This document shows, one piece after another, positions 42,416 to 51,908 of a DNA stretch of 64,000 nt; positions within the stretch are counted from its first letter, which is position 1; each line of letters begins with the position of its first letter. The stretch spans positions 186,001 to 250,000 of the forward strand of contig JAWKLD010000002.1 in assembly GCA_041392855.1 (NCBI GenBank), given 5' to 3'. The position numbers and the translations under genes are program-made. The stretch is from Flavipsychrobacter sp. GTDB lineage: Bacteria > Bacteroidota > Bacteroidia > Chitinophagales > Chitinophagaceae. Below the pieces are notes generated by a model, which was given only the letters and a program-made list of their open reading frames with translations, had not been told where the DNA came from and searched no databases.

Positions 42416-43624
42416 CTACGCAAGCATTAATTTGTTTCCGCCTGTAACTATATCTGTCACTTGTTGTTTCTTTTCTTTCGAAGCTTTCAGCTTCCCTTCA
42501 TTTTCATCCACATACCTACTCACACTTAGTATTACACCTATAGCAATACTGGTGAACCATATAGAAGAACCCCCCATACTTACCAGCGGTAGCGTCAATC
42601 CCGTTACTGGCACTAAGTGCACATTTACTGCCATATTCAACATCGCCTGAAATACCAATGTTATACTTAGACCTACAGCTAAAAATGCACCAAAGGCATA
42701 AGGACATCTTCTAAATATCAGTATACTCCTCCATAGGAATAACAGATATAGAAATATCATACCTGCTCCTCCTATCAACCCATACTCCTCTATGATTATA
42801 GCATAGATAAAGTCTGAGTAAGAGTGTGGCAAAAAGTTTCTTTGTTTACTATTACCAGGCCCCTCACCTGTAAGTCCACCGCTTGCTATAGCTATCTTTG
42901 CTTGCCTTACTTGGTATACATCTTCTTTCCCTTCTTCATCATCTGCAACAAAATCTTGTATCCTTTGTTCCCATGTACCAGCCCGTCCCCATCCTGTTAG
43001 TTTAGACACTGTAAACAATACTGTCACTCCTATCAGCCCTGCCACTGCCAGCATTAAAATGTGTTTCACTTGTATTCTACCTATAAAGAATAAGATGCAA
43101 CAGGTAACACCTAACATTAACGCAGTAGACAAGTTGGCCGGAGCAATCAAAGCGCAGGTTATCATCACTGGTGTCAATACAGGCAAGAACCCTTTTTTAA
43201 AGTCTTTAATATTAGCCTGCTTTGTGCTCAACACCCTTGCTAAAAACATGAATAAAGCCAACTTTGCAAAAGCTGATGTTTGGAACGTAATATTGACTAC
43301 AGGTATAGTTATCCAACGTGAGCCTTCATTAAGCGATGTACCAAAGAACAAGGTGTAGGCCAACAATGGTATACTCAACAAATACATGAGCACAGCAATT
43401 TTAGCAAACTTCTTATAGTTAATCTTGTGCACCAAGTAAATGATCACTAAGCCTAACCCCAGCACTAATACCTGTTTTACCAAGTAATAAGTTGAGTTCA
43501 ACTCCTTTCTATATGCCAAAGAACCTGTAGAACTGTAAACAGCTAACAAACTCACTAGCGATAGCAATAGGACTACCGCCCATATCACTTTATCACCTTT
43601 AGCATGTTTGATCAACTGTTTCAT
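42416..43624 (-). CDS. ftsW: Lipid II glycosyltransferase FtsW (SEDS family)
   Basis: This 402-residue protein has about ten membrane helices. The SEDS signatures are KLALFMFLARVLS, GEGPGNSKQRNFLPHSYSDFIYAIIIEEYGLIGG (in parts, near residues 254-285), and VTGLTLPLVSMGGSS near 340. It polymerises glycan strands at the septum together with the class B penicillin-binding protein encoded upstream. It ends one base before murG. Confidence 0.95.
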   Translation of the reverse strand: MKQLIKHAKGDKVIWAVVLLLSLVSLLAVYSSTGSLAYRKELNSTYYLVKQVLVLGLGLVIIYLVHKINYKKFAKIAVLMYLLSIPLLAYTLFFGTSLNEGSRWITIPVVNITFQTSAFAKLALFMFLARVLSTKQANIKDFKKGFLPVLTPVMITCALIAPANLSTALMLGVTCCILFFIGRIQVKHILMLAVAGLIGVTVLFTVSKLTGWGRAGTWEQRIQDFVADDEEGKEDVYQVRQAKIAIASGGLTGEGPGNSKQRNFLPHSYSDFIYAIIIEEYGLIGGAGMIFLYLLFLWRSILIFRRCPYAFGAFLAVGLSITLVFQAMLNMAVNVHLVPVTGLTLPLVSMGGSSIWFTSIAIGVILSVSRYVDENEGKLKASKEKKQQVTDIVTGGNKLMLA

Positions 43625-43645
43625 TACTACTTACTATTATTTACA

Positions 43646-45004
43646 TTAAAGATTACGAACAGCCTCTTTGAATTGCTCTCCTCTATCTTCATAATTTTCA
43701 AAAAGATCGAAGCTGGCACATGCTGGTGAAAGCAACACCACATCTCCCTTATCCGCTAATGCATATGCTGCTTTCACTGCATCACTTGCGCTACTTGTTT
43801 CAACAAGCGTTTCAACCTCTCCATCAAAAGCTTTTACGATAGGACTATTATCTATACCCATGCATACTATAGCCTTTACCTTTTCTCTTACAAGCTCCAT
43901 AAGCTCGTTGTAATCATTGCCTTTATCCTGACCACCTAATATCAAAACCGTTGGTTTCTCCATACTCTCTAAAGCATACCAAACCGAGTTTACATTCGTA
44001 GCCTTACTATCGTTGATATAGTCAACACCTCTTACCGTTGCTACCAACTCCAGTCTATGCTCTAAACCATTAAAGGTGGAAAAGCTTTCTCTTATCTTCT
44101 CCTTGCGTATTCCTGCTACGCGTGCTGATATTCCTGCTGCCATGCTATTATATACATTATGCCTGCCTTTTAACGATAGGTCGTGAATAGACATATCCAT
44201 AGAGTCGTTGCCTACACGGATGTGCATGTCTCCATTTTCTATAAATCCTCCCTCGTTAATTTGGTTTTGGTCGCTCATCGAAAAATAGATTAGTTGTGAT
44301 TGAATTGAATGGGTTGTTAAATAATTGGTTATCGTTTCGTCGTCCTTATTTGTTATTAAGTAATTATCCCTTGTTTGATTCTTCGTTATATTAAATTTTG
44401 ACGCTATATAGTTTTCTAATTTGTTATCATACCTTTCCATATGGTCGGGCGTAATATTGAGTAGCACTGCTATATCTGGTTGGAAAAATTTTATATCATC
44501 CAACTGAAAACTACTCACCTCCATCACATACCATTCACAAGGCTTTTCTACGATCTGCTTGGCAAAGCTCTTCCCTATATTACCTACAAGTGCCGCATCG
44601 TAACCAGCCTCTTTCAATAGATGATGTGTCAATGTTGTAGCAGTACTTTTTCCATTAGTCCCCGTTATGGCTATCACCTTGCTATCTCCCTTATATCTAT
44701 AGCCAAACTCAATTTCACTACACACCTCTATACCTCTTGCTTTCACCCTTTGCATTATTGCCACCTTGTCACTTATACCAGGGCTCTTCACCAAACAATC
44801 AGCCTTTAATATTTCCTCCTCAGTATGCCCCCCAACTTCGTAAGCTATAGCAGCTTGATCTAATACCTTTTTATATTTTTCCTTCAACTGCCCACCATCA
44901 CTTACAAACACATCCCACCCCTCTTGCTTACCAAGCAAGGCTGCCCCTATGCCACTTTCTCCGGCACCTAGCACTACAAGTCGTTTTTGTGTGTTTGTAC
45001 TCAC
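43646..45004 (-). CDS. murD: UDP-N-acetylmuramoylalanine-D-glutamate ligase
   Basis: This 452-residue Mur ligase adds D-glutamate. It has the N-terminal LVVLGAGESGIGAALLG, the ATP loop ITGTNGKSTATTLTHHLL, MEVSSFQLDDI, ATNVNSVWYALE and LLSPACASFDLFENYEDRG near the C-terminus. The start codon is GTG and overlaps the mraY stop by one base, suggesting coupling. Confidence 0.96.
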   Translation of the reverse strand: MSTNTQKRLVVLGAGESGIGAALLGKQEGWDVFVSDGGQLKEKYKKVLDQAAIAYEVGGHTEEEILKADCLVKSPGISDKVAIMQRVKARGIEVCSEIEFGYRYKGDSKVIAITGTNGKSTATTLTHHLLKEAGYDAALVGNIGKSFAKQIVEKPCEWYVMEVSSFQLDDIKFFQPDIAVLLNITPDHMERYDNKLENYIASKFNITKNQTRDNYLITNKDDETITNYLTTHSIQSQLIYFSMSDQNQINEGGFIENGDMHIRVGNDSMDMSIHDLSLKGRHNVYNSMAAGISARVAGIRKEKIRESFSTFNGLEHRLELVATVRGVDYINDSKATNVNSVWYALESMEKPTVLILGGQDKGNDYNELMELVREKVKAIVCMGIDNSPIVKAFDGEVETLVETSSASDAVKAAYALADKGDVVLLSPACASFDLFENYEDRGEQFKEAVRNL

Positions 45005-46275
45005 TATTGCATTTTAAGTGTTACGATACTCATCACTGCCAGCATAATGCCGACTATCCAAAACCTTGTTACTATTTTACTTTCGTGATAACCCAACTTT
45101 TGATAATGATGATGCAGCGGTGCCATTAAAAACACTCTTCTACCTTCACCATGTTTCTTTTTAGTGTATTTGAAATAGTACACTTGGATTATCACTGATA
45201 AATTTTCTACTAAGAATATGCCGCAGATAATAGGTATCAACAATTCCTTTCTTATTACCAAGGCAAGCGTACCTATTATACCACCCAAGGCAAGACTACC
45301 TGTATCCCCCATAAACACTTGAGCCGGGTAAGCATTGTACCATAAAAAACCAATGCAAGCCCCTATAAAGGCAGCAATAAATATGGACAACTCTCCTAAA
45401 TGCGGAATATGCATAATGCCTAGATAGTCGGCAAAAATGTAATTGCCCGATACGTAGGCGAACACTCCAAGGCATATACCTATAATAGCCGACACACCTG
45501 TAGCTAATCCATCAACACCGTCGGTAATATTAGCTCCGTTAGAAACCGCAGTAACTATAAAAATGGCGAACAATATATAGATGATAGGCGTTAACACATT
45601 CACTAGATCTTCGCCAAAAATTGAAGCAATTTTTGCATAGCTCAACTCATGCGTTTTAGTAAACGGGATTGTAGTAGTTACCGACTTTACACGAACATAT
45701 TTCCTTTCGTTCCCGTCACGATCTTTTCTTGTAAACACATCCGACTTAACTTGCTCTGCTGTATTATGAACAATAGGAGCACTATTAGTTACCTCTCTAG
45801 TTGTAACAACATTATCATTGAAGTACATTGTAGAACCTACAATCAACCCTAACCCTACTTGCCCTAACACTTTAAACTTACCAGCGAGACCCTCCTTATT
45901 CTTTTTGAATACTTTTATATAATCATCCAAGAAACCAATAAGCCCCAACCAAACTGTTGACACAAGCAAGAGAATAACATACACATTGCTTACTCTTGCG
46001 AACAGAAGCGTTGGGATTACAATAGCAGCAATTATGATCAAACCACCCATTGTAGGTGTTCCCATTTTTTGCTTTTCACCAGCCAACCCTAGATCTCTTA
46101 CCGTTTCTCCTATTTGTTTTTTATGCAGGTAGCGAATAAGTCCTTTACCAAATATCATAGTGATAATAAGAGACACAATGATAGCCATGGCAGCACGGAA
46201 GGTGATATAATAAAACACACCTGCACCAAACAGACCAAAATGTTCTCTTAAATAGGTAAAAAGATAGTATAGCAT
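45004..46275 (-). CDS. mraY: Phospho-N-acetylmuramoyl-pentapeptide transferase
   Basis: This 423-residue polytopic membrane enzyme makes lipid I from UDP-MurNAc-pentapeptide and undecaprenyl phosphate. It has KQKMGTPTMGGLIII, the catalytic aspartates in GLIGFLDDYIKV, NGANITDGVDGLATGVSAI, YNAYPAQVFMGDTGSLALGG and MAPLHHHYQKLG. It is longer than the usual 360 residues because of an inserted, mostly polar loop (about residues 150-220) between helices, as commonly seen in Bacteroidota. Confidence 0.95.
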   Translation of the reverse strand: MLYYLFTYLREHFGLFGAGVFYYITFRAAMAIIVSLIITMIFGKGLIRYLHKKQIGETVRDLGLAGEKQKMGTPTMGGLIIIAAIVIPTLLFARVSNVYVILLLVSTVWLGLIGFLDDYIKVFKKNKEGLAGKFKVLGQVGLGLIVGSTMYFNDNVVTTREVTNSAPIVHNTAEQVKSDVFTRKDRDGNERKYVRVKSVTTTIPFTKTHELSYAKIASIFGEDLVNVLTPIIYILFAIFIVTAVSNGANITDGVDGLATGVSAIIGICLGVFAYVSGNYIFADYLGIMHIPHLGELSIFIAAFIGACIGFLWYNAYPAQVFMGDTGSLALGGIIGTLALVIRKELLIPIICGIFLVENLSVIIQVYYFKYTKKKHGEGRRVFLMAPLHHHYQKLGYHESKIVTRFWIVGIMLAVMSIVTLKMQ

Positions 46276-46292
46276 TATGCTATTGGTTTTTA

Positions 46293-47759
46293 TTATTTAT
46301 TTAAAATCTTAAATGTCTCCTCTAATATTTCTTTATCGTCAAAGTGATGCCTCACCCCTTTTATCTCTTGATAGGCCTCATGCCCCTTTCCTGCCACTAA
46401 TACTATATCTTCCGGTTGCGCCAAAGAACATGCTGTCTTTATTGCTTCTTTTCTATCAGCAATCCTCAACACCTTTCTTCTATTAGTAATACTCACTCCA
46501 GCTTCCATTTCATTTAGTATCACTTCAGGATCTTCACTTCTAGGATTATCAGAAGTCAATATTGCTTTGTCACTATGCTCTGTTGCCACCTCTGCCATTA
46601 TTGGGCGCTTTGCCTTATCCCTATCACCTCCACACCCTACTACGGTAATTATTTGCTGCATGCCACCACGCAATTGATTAACTGTAGCTAGTACATTCAA
46701 CAATGCATCAGGTGTATGCGCATAATCAATAATTCCCAATACCTTATCGTTTGGAGACATCAAAGTTTCAAACCTACCAGGAGCACCGTTCAGGGTGCTT
46801 AGTTTAGCCAATACTTCCATCTTATCCTCACCCAATAATATAGCCACGCCATACACCGCCATTAAGTTGTAGGCGTTAAATGAGCCGATCATTCTGAAAT
46901 ATGCCTCATACCCATCTATCATCATCACCAATCCTGTCAAGTTATTTTCCAACACTTTACCCTTCACAGTTGCTGGCACTCTCAAACTATAAGCATGTTT
47001 ATTAGCTTTTGTATTCTGTAACATCACGCCGCCTCTTTTATCGTCTGCATTAGTTAATGCAAAAGCCGTTTTAGGCAAGTCGTCAAAAAACTTCTTCTTT
47101 ACGTTGATGTACTCATCAAATGTTTTGTGATAATCTAAGTGATCGTGCGTTATATTAGTGAAAACGCCTCCTGAGAAAACTAAACCTGCAATACGTTGCT
47201 GGTGTATTGCATGAGAACTCACTTCCATAAAAGTATGCGAGCATCCAGCAGCTATCATTTTTGCTAATAAAGCGTGAATGGAAATGGCATCGGGAGTAGT
47301 ATGAGTAGCCGTTTCAACCTCATCATCAATATAATTCTGAACGGTTGAGAGCAGACCACATTTATATTCTAAACCTTTAAATAGTTGATATAATAAAGTT
47401 GCAACAGTAGTTTTTCCATTTGTTCCTGTTATACCAACCAACTTCAATTTCGAAGAAGGACGACCATAAAAAACATTAGCCACTTCACCCGCTGCCTTTG
47501 CACTATCTTTCACCAACACATAAACCACATCCCCATCTAGCACTTCCGGCATTTGCTCGCACACAATAGCAACAGCACCACTAGCTATAGCTTTGCCTAT
47601 ATATTGATGACCATCAACGGTTACACCATTGATAGCGAAAAACACATCGCCTGCCTTTACAGCACGAGAGTCTATACATAACCCACTTGCTGCTACAGAC
47701 AACGACACATTGTGCGATAGCACTTCTGTATCCTCTAATATGTTTTTTAATATTTGCAT
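46293..47759 (-). CDS. murE: UDP-N-acetylmuramoyl-tripeptide synthetase
   Basis: This 488-residue Mur ligase adds the third residue of the stem peptide. It has DSRAVKAGDVFFAI at the N-terminus, the ATP loop GITGTNGKTTVATLLYQL, MEVSSHAIHQQRI and DYAHTPDALLNVL. The selectivity motif is DNPRSEDP, as in enzymes that use meso-diaminopimelate (DNPR) rather than lysine. It overlaps the ftsI stop by one base. murF, which acts next, is not in the cluster. Confidence 0.95.
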   Translation of the reverse strand: MQILKNILEDTEVLSHNVSLSVAASGLCIDSRAVKAGDVFFAINGVTVDGHQYIGKAIASGAVAIVCEQMPEVLDGDVVYVLVKDSAKAAGEVANVFYGRPSSKLKLVGITGTNGKTTVATLLYQLFKGLEYKCGLLSTVQNYIDDEVETATHTTPDAISIHALLAKMIAAGCSHTFMEVSSHAIHQQRIAGLVFSGGVFTNITHDHLDYHKTFDEYINVKKKFFDDLPKTAFALTNADDKRGGVMLQNTKANKHAYSLRVPATVKGKVLENNLTGLVMMIDGYEAYFRMIGSFNAYNLMAVYGVAILLGEDKMEVLAKLSTLNGAPGRFETLMSPNDKVLGIIDYAHTPDALLNVLATVNQLRGGMQQIITVVGCGGDRDKAKRPIMAEVATEHSDKAILTSDNPRSEDPEVILNEMEAGVSITNRRKVLRIADRKEAIKTACSLAQPEDIVLVAGKGHEAYQEIKGVRHHFDDKEILEETFKILNK

Positions 47760-49855
47760 TAACCTAATCTCAATACAATTGTTCTCCCTTGAATAATATT
47801 TTCTCCCGCTTCTATGGATTGTGATAAAACATCACCACTACCATCTATCTGCACCTTCATTCCGCTTTGTTCTAGCAAAAAGATCGCATCTCTCAAACTC
47901 ATCCCCACCACATCAGGCACTACATTTTCTACAACTGCCATCTTTGTCATCTTTACCTCCTTGCTGCTATCCGTTGTCAATTGCGCCATACCTCCATCAC
48001 CTACTACAGGCACCTTCAAACCAATAGCATTCACTAATCCTTTATACGCCTTAGCATCTGCCTTTTTAGCGATCAGTTCTTTTTCTTCAGCAGCTTCCGC
48101 CATACTATCTACAGGTGCCGACCAATCTTTATTATCCGCAAAGACCTTATCGGCTATCATCCTAAACACAGGTGCAGCAACAGTACCTCCGTAATATGCT
48201 CTGGAATGAGGTTTCGTCCTTACAACTACAGCAATAGTATACTTCGGATTATCTGCAGGGAAATAACCTACGAACGATCCCTGATAAACACGATCGCTAT
48301 ATTTAATGCCTTTATCGGCCACTTGAGCAGTACCGGTCTTGCCAGCTATTTGATAAAAAGGACTTTTCATTCCTTTAGCAGTACCCGTCAAACCAACCTC
48401 CTCTACACAAGCTTGCAATTGCGCCACTGTACTCGAATCACCTATTGCGGGCACAACTACAGTTGGACTGAAACGCTCGATCGTTTTTCCATATTCACGC
48501 ACCTCGCTCACCAAATAAGGCTTCATCATCTTACCATTATTTGCCACGGCATTGTATAACATACAAGTATGCAAAGGTGTTATCAGCACTTCATAACCCG
48601 TAGCCATCCAAGGCAATGTCGTTTTACTCCAAGATTTACTATCAGGTGTTTTTACAAGTGTTCTCTTTTCTCCTAATACATCAATACCTGTAGGTTTATC
48701 TAAACCCACACTGCACACATGCCTAATAAATTGTTCAGGGTCTTTACTGTAGTACTGGTGCGCCAACTTTGCCATTGCCGCGTTAGAAGAATGCGCAAAA
48801 GCATCTTTAATAGTTAAAGAACCGAGCCCAAGATGGGAATCCTTCATGGTCAAATTACCAAACCGGATCGCCCCACCTTCGGCATCTACTTTATCCTCTA
48901 TTTGTATGTGCTTATCATTTAATAATGCCAACAAGGTCATCAACTTAAATGTAGACCCTGGCTCTGTTGGCATCATGGCATAGTTATAATCCTCCCAATA
49001 ACTACCATCTTTTTGCCTTCCCAAATTGGCTAATGCTCTCACCTTGCCTGTAGCTACTTCCATCACCACACAAGTACCATACAGACACTCATATTTTTCC
49101 AGTATACTCCTTAGCGAGTTCTCTGCTATATCCTGTATTCCTACATCTATCGTAGTTACAATATCCCTACCATTGACCGGCTCTATCTCCGTACCCTCAA
49201 TAGGCATCCACAAACCACCAGTCATCTTTTGCTCTAACCTTCTGCCTGACACCCCGTTAAGTACACTGTCAAATGTAGCTTCCAAACCTACTGTTTTTGC
49301 ATTCTCCCTCCACAAACCCACAGTTCTATATGCCAGTATACCATAAGGGTTCACCCTTACACTCTTAGACTCTACTATTAAACCTCCTCTATTCTTCCCC
49401 TTATTAAAAATTGGGAAATTCCTCAACTCCTGATACTGATGATACTGCATACTCTTAGCAAGCAACCAATATCTATTTTGTCTTTTATTCTTGTATGCCG
49501 ACCGTAGCAGTTTTTCGTAACCTCTAGATGTCCTATCACCAAACAATTTTGCCAAGCTATCAGACAACCCCTTCACTTCATCTTGAAACAACTCTTCATC
49601 TATTACAGAAAAATCAACATGGGCATCAAATTTTGGAATGGTAGAACACAGCAAGTCTCCTTGCTCTGTATATATATTACCACGCTCTGCCAAAAGCGTA
49701 GCATTTCTCATATGCATGTTCTTGGCAGCCTTTATCAATTCAGGCCCCTCTTTCACTTGAACCATTGCAGCCTTTACTATTATGGCGATACCAAATAGAC
49801 ATACACATGTAAATGCGATATACACCCTAAACCGTATGTCTTTTTTAACGTCCAA
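47759..49855 (-). CDS. ftsI: Septal class B penicillin-binding protein with one PASTA domain
   Basis: This 698-residue transpeptidase has one N-terminal membrane helix (about residues 10-32) and the dimerisation or pedestal domain. The catalytic domain has STFK (Ser301, Lys304), SSN at 356-358 and KTG at 506-508. A single PASTA domain occupies the last 60 residues (VVPDVVGMSLRDAIFLLEQSG). It cross-links septal peptidoglycan with FtsW. The start appears to be TTG (49853-49855): the next internal ATG would remove the membrane helix. The single PASTA domain is usual in Bacteroidota FtsI. Confidence 0.94.
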   Translation of the reverse strand: MDVKKDIRFRVYIAFTCVCLFGIAIIVKAAMVQVKEGPELIKAAKNMHMRNATLLAERGNIYTEQGDLLCSTIPKFDAHVDFSVIDEELFQDEVKGLSDSLAKLFGDRTSRGYEKLLRSAYKNKRQNRYWLLAKSMQYHQYQELRNFPIFNKGKNRGGLIVESKSVRVNPYGILAYRTVGLWRENAKTVGLEATFDSVLNGVSGRRLEQKMTGGLWMPIEGTEIEPVNGRDIVTTIDVGIQDIAENSLRSILEKYECLYGTCVVMEVATGKVRALANLGRQKDGSYWEDYNYAMMPTEPGSTFKLMTLLALLNDKHIQIEDKVDAEGGAIRFGNLTMKDSHLGLGSLTIKDAFAHSSNAAMAKLAHQYYSKDPEQFIRHVCSVGLDKPTGIDVLGEKRTLVKTPDSKSWSKTTLPWMATGYEVLITPLHTCMLYNAVANNGKMMKPYLVSEVREYGKTIERFSPTVVVPAIGDSSTVAQLQACVEEVGLTGTAKGMKSPFYQIAGKTGTAQVADKGIKYSDRVYQGSFVGYFPADNPKYTIAVVVRTKPHSRAYYGGTVAAPVFRMIADKVFADNKDWSAPVDSMAEAAEEKELIAKKADAKAYKGLVNAIGLKVPVVGDGGMAQLTTDSSKEVKMTKMAVVENVVPDVVGMSLRDAIFLLEQSGMKVQIDGSGDVLSQSIEAGENIIQGRTIVLRLG

Positions 49856-49876
49856 TTGTTCGTCTATTTGGTAGTT

Positions 49877-50230
49877 CTATTTTTTCTTTACACTATAAGC
49901 TGGCAAACTCAAAGGCGATAAGCCAATTTTGTTACCACTCTTTATTACTTCAGACTCTATCTGCACATTCATCAATTGCGACTTCGCATCCATATACTCC
50001 CACCTCAACTCTTTCAGCTCTTTATTATACTCTACTAAAGCTCTTTCTGTTTCTACCGCACGATGCGTATTACTGATATACAACACACATAACAAAGACA
50101 CAAAAGCCAGATAAGGCACATTATCCACTATCAAATCATAAGCACCGCCCATCATCCTTTTCCAATCCAGCTTGTCTTTAAAGGACGACGACTCTTCTTG
50201 CTCTTTTTCTATTTTCTTTTTCCTCCACAT
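49877..50230 (-). CDS. ftsL: FtsL-like division protein
   Basis: This 117-residue protein has a basic, acidic-rich cytoplasmic start (MWRKKKIEKEQEESSSFKDKL), one membrane helix (VPYLAFVSLLCVLYISN) and a periplasmic coiled coil (AVETERALVEYNKELKELRWEYMDAKSQLM). This is the topology of FtsL, which joins FtsQ and FtsB and recruits FtsW/FtsI. Assignment rests on topology and on its place between rsmH and ftsI. Its ATG follows the rsmH stop with no gap. Confidence 0.85.
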   Translation of the reverse strand: MWRKKKIEKEQEESSSFKDKLDWKRMMGGAYDLIVDNVPYLAFVSLLCVLYISNTHRAVETERALVEYNKELKELRWEYMDAKSQLMNVQIESEVIKSGNKIGLSPLSLPAYSVKKK

Positions 50231-51142
50231 TTATATACGCTCTGCTATACGAAGTCGAGCACTACGCGCTCTTGAATTATTCTTCAACTCCTCTTCTGTC
50301 GACTCTATAGATTTATTACTAAGCGGCTTCAACAATTTTTCCGACACCACTCGCCCGAACACATCTTTCTCCTCTTCTTCCCAACTTCCTCTTTTCATAA
50401 ACAACTTCACTATTCTGTCTTCTATAGAATGAAATGTAATAACACTCAACCTACCCCCCGCTTTCAAACACTTAGCCGACTGCTCTAAAAAATCTTCCAA
50501 TGCACCCATTTCATCATTCACCTCTATTCTTAACGCCTGAAACACTTGCGCCAAATACCTATTCTCTTTTCCTCGTACCACAGGTGCTATCATAGCCTTG
50601 AAAGAATCTGTACTATCCAAGCCTGCCACTTCCCTTTCTTCTACTATTCTTTTAGCCAACTGCTTCGCATTTCTCACCTCGCCATATCGCTCAAAAAGCT
50701 TATGCAACTGCTCTTCGCTATACGTCTTCAAGATATCCGCCGCTGTCATTTCCAATCGCTTGTCCATCCTCATATCCAAAGGACCATCAAAGCGGATCGA
50801 AAAACCACGCTCTGCCGTATCAAACTGATAAGAACTCACCCCAAGATCTGCGAGTATCCCATCCACCTCTTCATACCCGTGCAACTTCAAAAAACGCTTG
50901 ATGTATCTAAAATTCTCCCTCACCTGTATCACACGCTCATCATCAGGCATATTCTGCCAAGCATCCTCATCATGATCAAAAACGATCAAGCGACCTTTGG
51001 CATTCAACCTTTTTAATATCTCCTTACTATGACCACCACCACCAAACGTAGCATCCACATACACACCGTCGGGCCTAATTGCCAAACTATCTACAGACTC
51101 TTCAAGAAGAACTGATGTATGATAAAACCCCGAATTACTCAT
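50231..51142 (-). CDS. rsmH: 16S rRNA (cytosine-1402-N4)-methyltransferase
   Basis: This 303-residue enzyme (MraW) methylates C1402 in the ribosomal P site. It has YHTSVLLEESVDSL at the N-terminus, the S-adenosylmethionine loop DATFGGGGHSKEIL, ILADLGVSSYQFD, RGFSIRFDGPLDMRMD and VITFHSIEDRIVKLF near the C-terminus. It lies 2 bases after mraZ, the conserved arrangement. Confidence 0.96.
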   Translation of the reverse strand: MSNSGFYHTSVLLEESVDSLAIRPDGVYVDATFGGGGHSKEILKRLNAKGRLIVFDHDEDAWQNMPDDERVIQVRENFRYIKRFLKLHGYEEVDGILADLGVSSYQFDTAERGFSIRFDGPLDMRMDKRLEMTAADILKTYSEEQLHKLFERYGEVRNAKQLAKRIVEEREVAGLDSTDSFKAMIAPVVRGKENRYLAQVFQALRIEVNDEMGALEDFLEQSAKCLKAGGRLSVITFHSIEDRIVKLFMKRGSWEEEEKDVFGRVVSEKLLKPLSNKSIESTEEELKNNSRARSARLRIAERI

Positions 51143-51144
51143 TA

Positions 51145-51612
51145 CTACAAATCGTCAAAAGGATTCACAAAATCACCACCTGCCACTTCTGCTGCCAGGT
51201 CACTAAAGTTGGCCGCATTACTACTTATATAATTATGATAGGTTGCTCTATCCCACAACTCCACTTTGCTTCCTTGCGCAGAGAACACCATCTCTTTCTT
51301 TATACCTGCATATTCCTGTAATGACTTTGGCACCAAAACCCTACCCGCAGAATCCACGTCCACAAATGTGGCGCCGTTCATAAACAAACGCTTAAACTCT
51401 CTTACCTTTGGATTAAAATCATTCAGCTTGTTTACTTTTTCAGCCAACTTATTCCAACTCTCAAGAGGATATAACGTTAAACAACTTTCAAATCCACGAT
51501 TAATAACGAAACGCGAAGCCGCCTCTTCCGAGAGCTGCTTACGGAAACCCGAAGGAAGCAAAAAGCGCCCTTTGGTATCCAATGCTATTTCGTATTCTCC
51601 TAGTAGATTCAT
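51145..51612 (-). CDS. mraZ: Transcriptional regulator MraZ
   Basis: This 155-residue protein has two SpoVT/AbrB-like MraZ repeats. The first (MNLLGEYEIALDTKGRFLLP) and second (ATFVDVDSAGRVLVPKSLQEYAGI) carry the DxKGR and DSAGR motifs. MraZ forms a ring that binds tandem short repeats at 10-bp spacing before its own gene and represses the cluster. The ATG at 51612 gives the normal N-terminus; a start at 51648 would add 12 residues. A five-unit 10-bp repeat is found 33-82 bases upstream (51645-51694). Confidence 0.95.
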   Translation of the reverse strand: MNLLGEYEIALDTKGRFLLPSGFRKQLSEEAASRFVINRGFESCLTLYPLESWNKLAEKVNKLNDFNPKVREFKRLFMNGATFVDVDSAGRVLVPKSLQEYAGIKKEMVFSAQGSKVELWDRATYHNYISSNAANFSDLAAEVAGGDFVNPFDDL

Positions 51613-51644
51613 ATCAGAAACACTGCCTTTAACAGAAAGGCAAT

Positions 51645-51694
51645 ACACTCACAAAATAACACACTTTCCCACAATTCTACACAAAAAGACACCT
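51645..51694 (-). promoter_or_regulatory. Five-unit 10-bp repeat before mraZ, candidate MraZ operator
   Basis: Read on the minus strand, five consecutive decamers are AGGTGTCTTT, TTGTGTAGAA, TTGTGGGAAA, GTGTGTTATT and TTGTGAGTGT. All five have GTG at positions 3-5. MraZ in other bacteria binds direct repeats of a short G-rich core at 10-bp pitch. Only one unit has the classic TGGGA. A small hairpin (GCCTTT/AAAGGC) lies between the array and the ATG. Confidence 0.65.
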
Positions 51695-51874
51695 ACATAT
51701 TTATCCACAAGAACATGAACCCCAAAAACCAATACAGCATTACAATACAGGGGATTTTACTACTTATGAGAAACTACACATGTTTATATCATGTGAATTT
51801 CTGTGCAAAACTTGTTAATATCGCTGTTTAACAGAGTTTTAAGCACTTATTTATCTATTTATAAAGTATTTATG

Positions 51875-51882
51875 TACCTTTG
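51875..51882 (+). promoter_or_regulatory. -7 promoter element of bamD-rpoZ
   Basis: TACCTTTG is a full consensus match, 26 bases before the GTG start of bamD. No TTG is found at the expected -33 distance. Confidence 0.55.
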
Positions 51883-51908
51883 CGGGCTCTGTTTATAATA
51901 AAGGTCGC

